Positions 5,311-6,645 of a stretch of DNA of 6,645 nucleotides are shown piece by piece. Position numbers and translations under genes: made by a program. How positions within the stretch are numbered: position 1 is the first letter of the stretch; each line of letters starts with the position of its first letter. Source of the stretch: Fidelibacterota bacterium (lineage in GTDB: Bacteria; Fidelibacterota; UBA2242; JAFGTP01); NCBI GenBank assembly GCA_029939785.1, contig JAOZSG010000198.1, forward strand, positions 1 to 6,645, given 5' to 3'. The notes under the pieces were generated by a model. The model did not search any database, was not told the DNA's origin, and saw nothing but the letters and a program-made list of their open reading frames with translations.

Positions 5311-6645
5311 TTAAAAATTCCGCACAATATTAATTCTATATCTGAAACTATATCGGCTCATACGGAAATATGAAAAACTTGTATTCATACGAAATTTCCA
5401 TGGTAGTATCATAAAAGCAGATATGGTGGATTCTGTTTTATCACCGAATCCAAGATTAGCAGAAATATTTCCTTTTTGATTAAATTTCTTAGTGGCTCCA
5501 ATTGTCATATAATTTCTGACCGTTTTTCCGTAATCATTTTTATTCATATCAGCATTAATGGAATAACCATTATCCATACTACCAACATATCGGGCTCTGA
5601 AATTAATGGTTTTAAATTCATCATTATTGTATTCAGAAATGCTTGATCCATATGTCATTGACATTCTATGATTTAATTCTCCTGTCTTAAATTTAAATTC
5701 AGGAGTAATACTAAAAGCATTTTTATCATAAGTATAAGATTGCAAACTATCTTTTTTCTCACGTGATAAAGTAGAAAACCGTCCGTTTATGCTAAAATAT
5801 TGGAAAGGTCTGATTCTTGTCGAAACAGAATAATTATCCATTACAGTTTGGTTGGTCAGTTCAGAATTCAGATTGTTTTTTTGTGTCAAATAAATTACGG
5901 ATGAATAAAATTTACCTTTAAATAGATTTATATTTGCCCGGTAAAGGTCTTTTTGAATATCATTCTTCAGGTATGGTGTACCCAAAGTTTGGAAACCCGG
6001 TCCTATAAAATCTTTTTGATATACAAATTGGAAAAATTTTACAGGAATATAAATATTATAATTATAAGCATAATCCACTCTACTGCTCAATCTTGGTGAA
6101 AGACCTATATCACCTAACTCAAATCCTTTATAGGATAAAGCACTATCAAGTTTTTCTGCTGTCTTATCTCTTGTGTGAAAACTATATCCGGCTTCTCCTT
6201 GAATTTTGATTTTTCCTGGCAGTTTTATTTTTGTACTTATTCCCGCAGTCAAACTTTCCTGGGGCACAAATATAGAATCAATTTTGGAAGATAAATCATT
6301 TAATCTGGAAAATTTTGTGATTAATTCAAATTTTTTAGACTTCATACCTAATTGCATTCCATAAGCTTCTCTTCGATATTCTCCATCTTTATCTGCTCCA
6401 CCTACTCTTACTCTTCCTCCAGTCATACCAAAAATAAAATTCTTTGGATTCATCAAAAAACTTATGCCTCTGACTTTTGAACCTGACATCACAAATTTTG
6501 AGTACCTTGGATAATGATCTCCAATATCCATTCGCAAAAAACCAATAGTTGGAGAGATGCTTAATTGCTTAATAAATTCAGGAGAAAATCTCTTTTCAGA
6601 TGTTGATAATTCTCCATTCAGGTTTAAACCTATCAATCCGGCAGT
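5311..6645 (-). CDS. outer-membrane beta-barrel protein, FCB-type family, 5' end cut by window
   Basis: The reading frame is open to the right edge, so the N terminus is missing; 444 codons are visible. A TTG at 6636-6634 would be a possible start, but it sits inside continuing open frame (TAGLIGLN) and is better read as leucine. The sequence alternates polar and hydrophobic residues in many short segments, typical of transmembrane beta-strands, and ends SFRYRINIVRNF, with the terminal phenylalanine expected of a BAM-recognised barrel. Numbering from the TTG, motifs include SPTIGFLRMDIGDHYPRYS (28-46), SGSKVRG (51-57), GG-R (73-75), EYRREAYGMQLG (86-97), VPQESL (124-129), GEAGYSFHTRD (147-157) and GPGFQTLGTPYLKND (212-226). 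This order resembles a family of uncharacterised large outer-membrane proteins I recall from Bacteroidota and relatives; no family name can be given. It shows no TolC-like coiled coils, so it is unlikely to be the exporter's exit duct. It converges on the lipoprotein gene and is not in its operon. Confidence 0.8.
   Translation of the reverse strand, partial: TAGLIGLNLNGELSTSEKRFSPEFIKQLSISPTIGFLRMDIGDHYPRYSKFVMSGSKVRGISFLMNPKNFIFGMTGGRVRVGGADKDGEYRREAYGMQLGMKSKKFELITKFSRLNDLSSKIDSIFVPQESLTAGISTKIKLPGKIKIQGEAGYSFHTRDKTAEKLDSALSYKGFELGDIGLSPRLSSRVDYAYNYNIYIPVKFFQFVYQKDFIGPGFQTLGTPYLKNDIQKDLYRANINLFKGKFYSSVIYLTQKNNLNSELTNQTVMDNYSVSTRIRPFQYFSINGRFSTLSREKKDSLQSYTYDKNAFSITPEFKFKTGELNHRMSMTYGSSISEYNNDEFKTINFRARYVGSMDNGYSINADMNKNDYGKTVRNYMTIGATKKFNQKGNISANLGFGDKTESTISAFMILPWKFRMNTSFSYFRMSRYSFRYRINIVRNF

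Noticed and set aside
5311..6645. TolC-like outer-membrane channel for the exporter
   Set aside because: The protein lacks long coiled-coil helices and is beta-strand rich throughout. It is also transcribed convergently to the cluster.

Overview
The window is AT-rich DNA, roughly 30% GC by eye, from what looks like a Gram-negative (diderm) bacterium. The evidence is an envelope-spanning transport adaptor, a lipoprotein, and an outer-membrane beta-barrel protein ending in an aromatic residue. The barrel's motif pattern resembles a family I remember from the Fibrobacteres-Chlorobi-Bacteroidetes (FCB) superphylum. Clear Shine-Dalgarno sequences precede most starts, which is less typical of mainstream Bacteroidota. 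An AT-rich lineage elsewhere in or near the FCB group is my best guess, with low confidence on placement.

Layout. Positions 1-62 may hold the first 20 codons of a leftward gene with a GTG start, backed by a GGAG ribosome site and a TTGACA-type promoter. Positions 63-431 are non-coding and carry nine tandem copies of a heptamer, TTTAGGC, plus a possible rightward promoter. A rightward transport cluster follows: a MacA/HlyD-type periplasmic adaptor (432-1691) and two FtsX/MacB-type ABC permeases (1706-2941 and 3110-4354). A separate lipoprotein gene with an added C-terminal membrane anchor lies at 4551-5267. It converges on a leftward beta-barrel gene (5311 to the right edge) that is cut by the window. 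A weak hairpin with T-runs separates the two.

The adaptor and two half-size permeases should form the membrane and periplasmic core of a MacAB-like ABC exporter or lipid/lipoprotein-handling system. Neither permease carries an ATPase domain, and no ATPase or TolC-like gene lies in the window, so those parts must be encoded elsewhere. Substrate cannot be read from the sequence.

The most unusual material is non-coding. The 168-base gap between the two permease genes holds a hairpin-forming repeat element with 10-base-periodic CRCNAAT units, enclosing a GC-rich core with a tandem 12-mer. A second, diverged copy of the three-unit arm follows the second permease gene. In it, all three variable purines have changed from A to G together. 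I found no phage, CRISPR, tRNA or rRNA feature and no clear new defence or enzymatic system.
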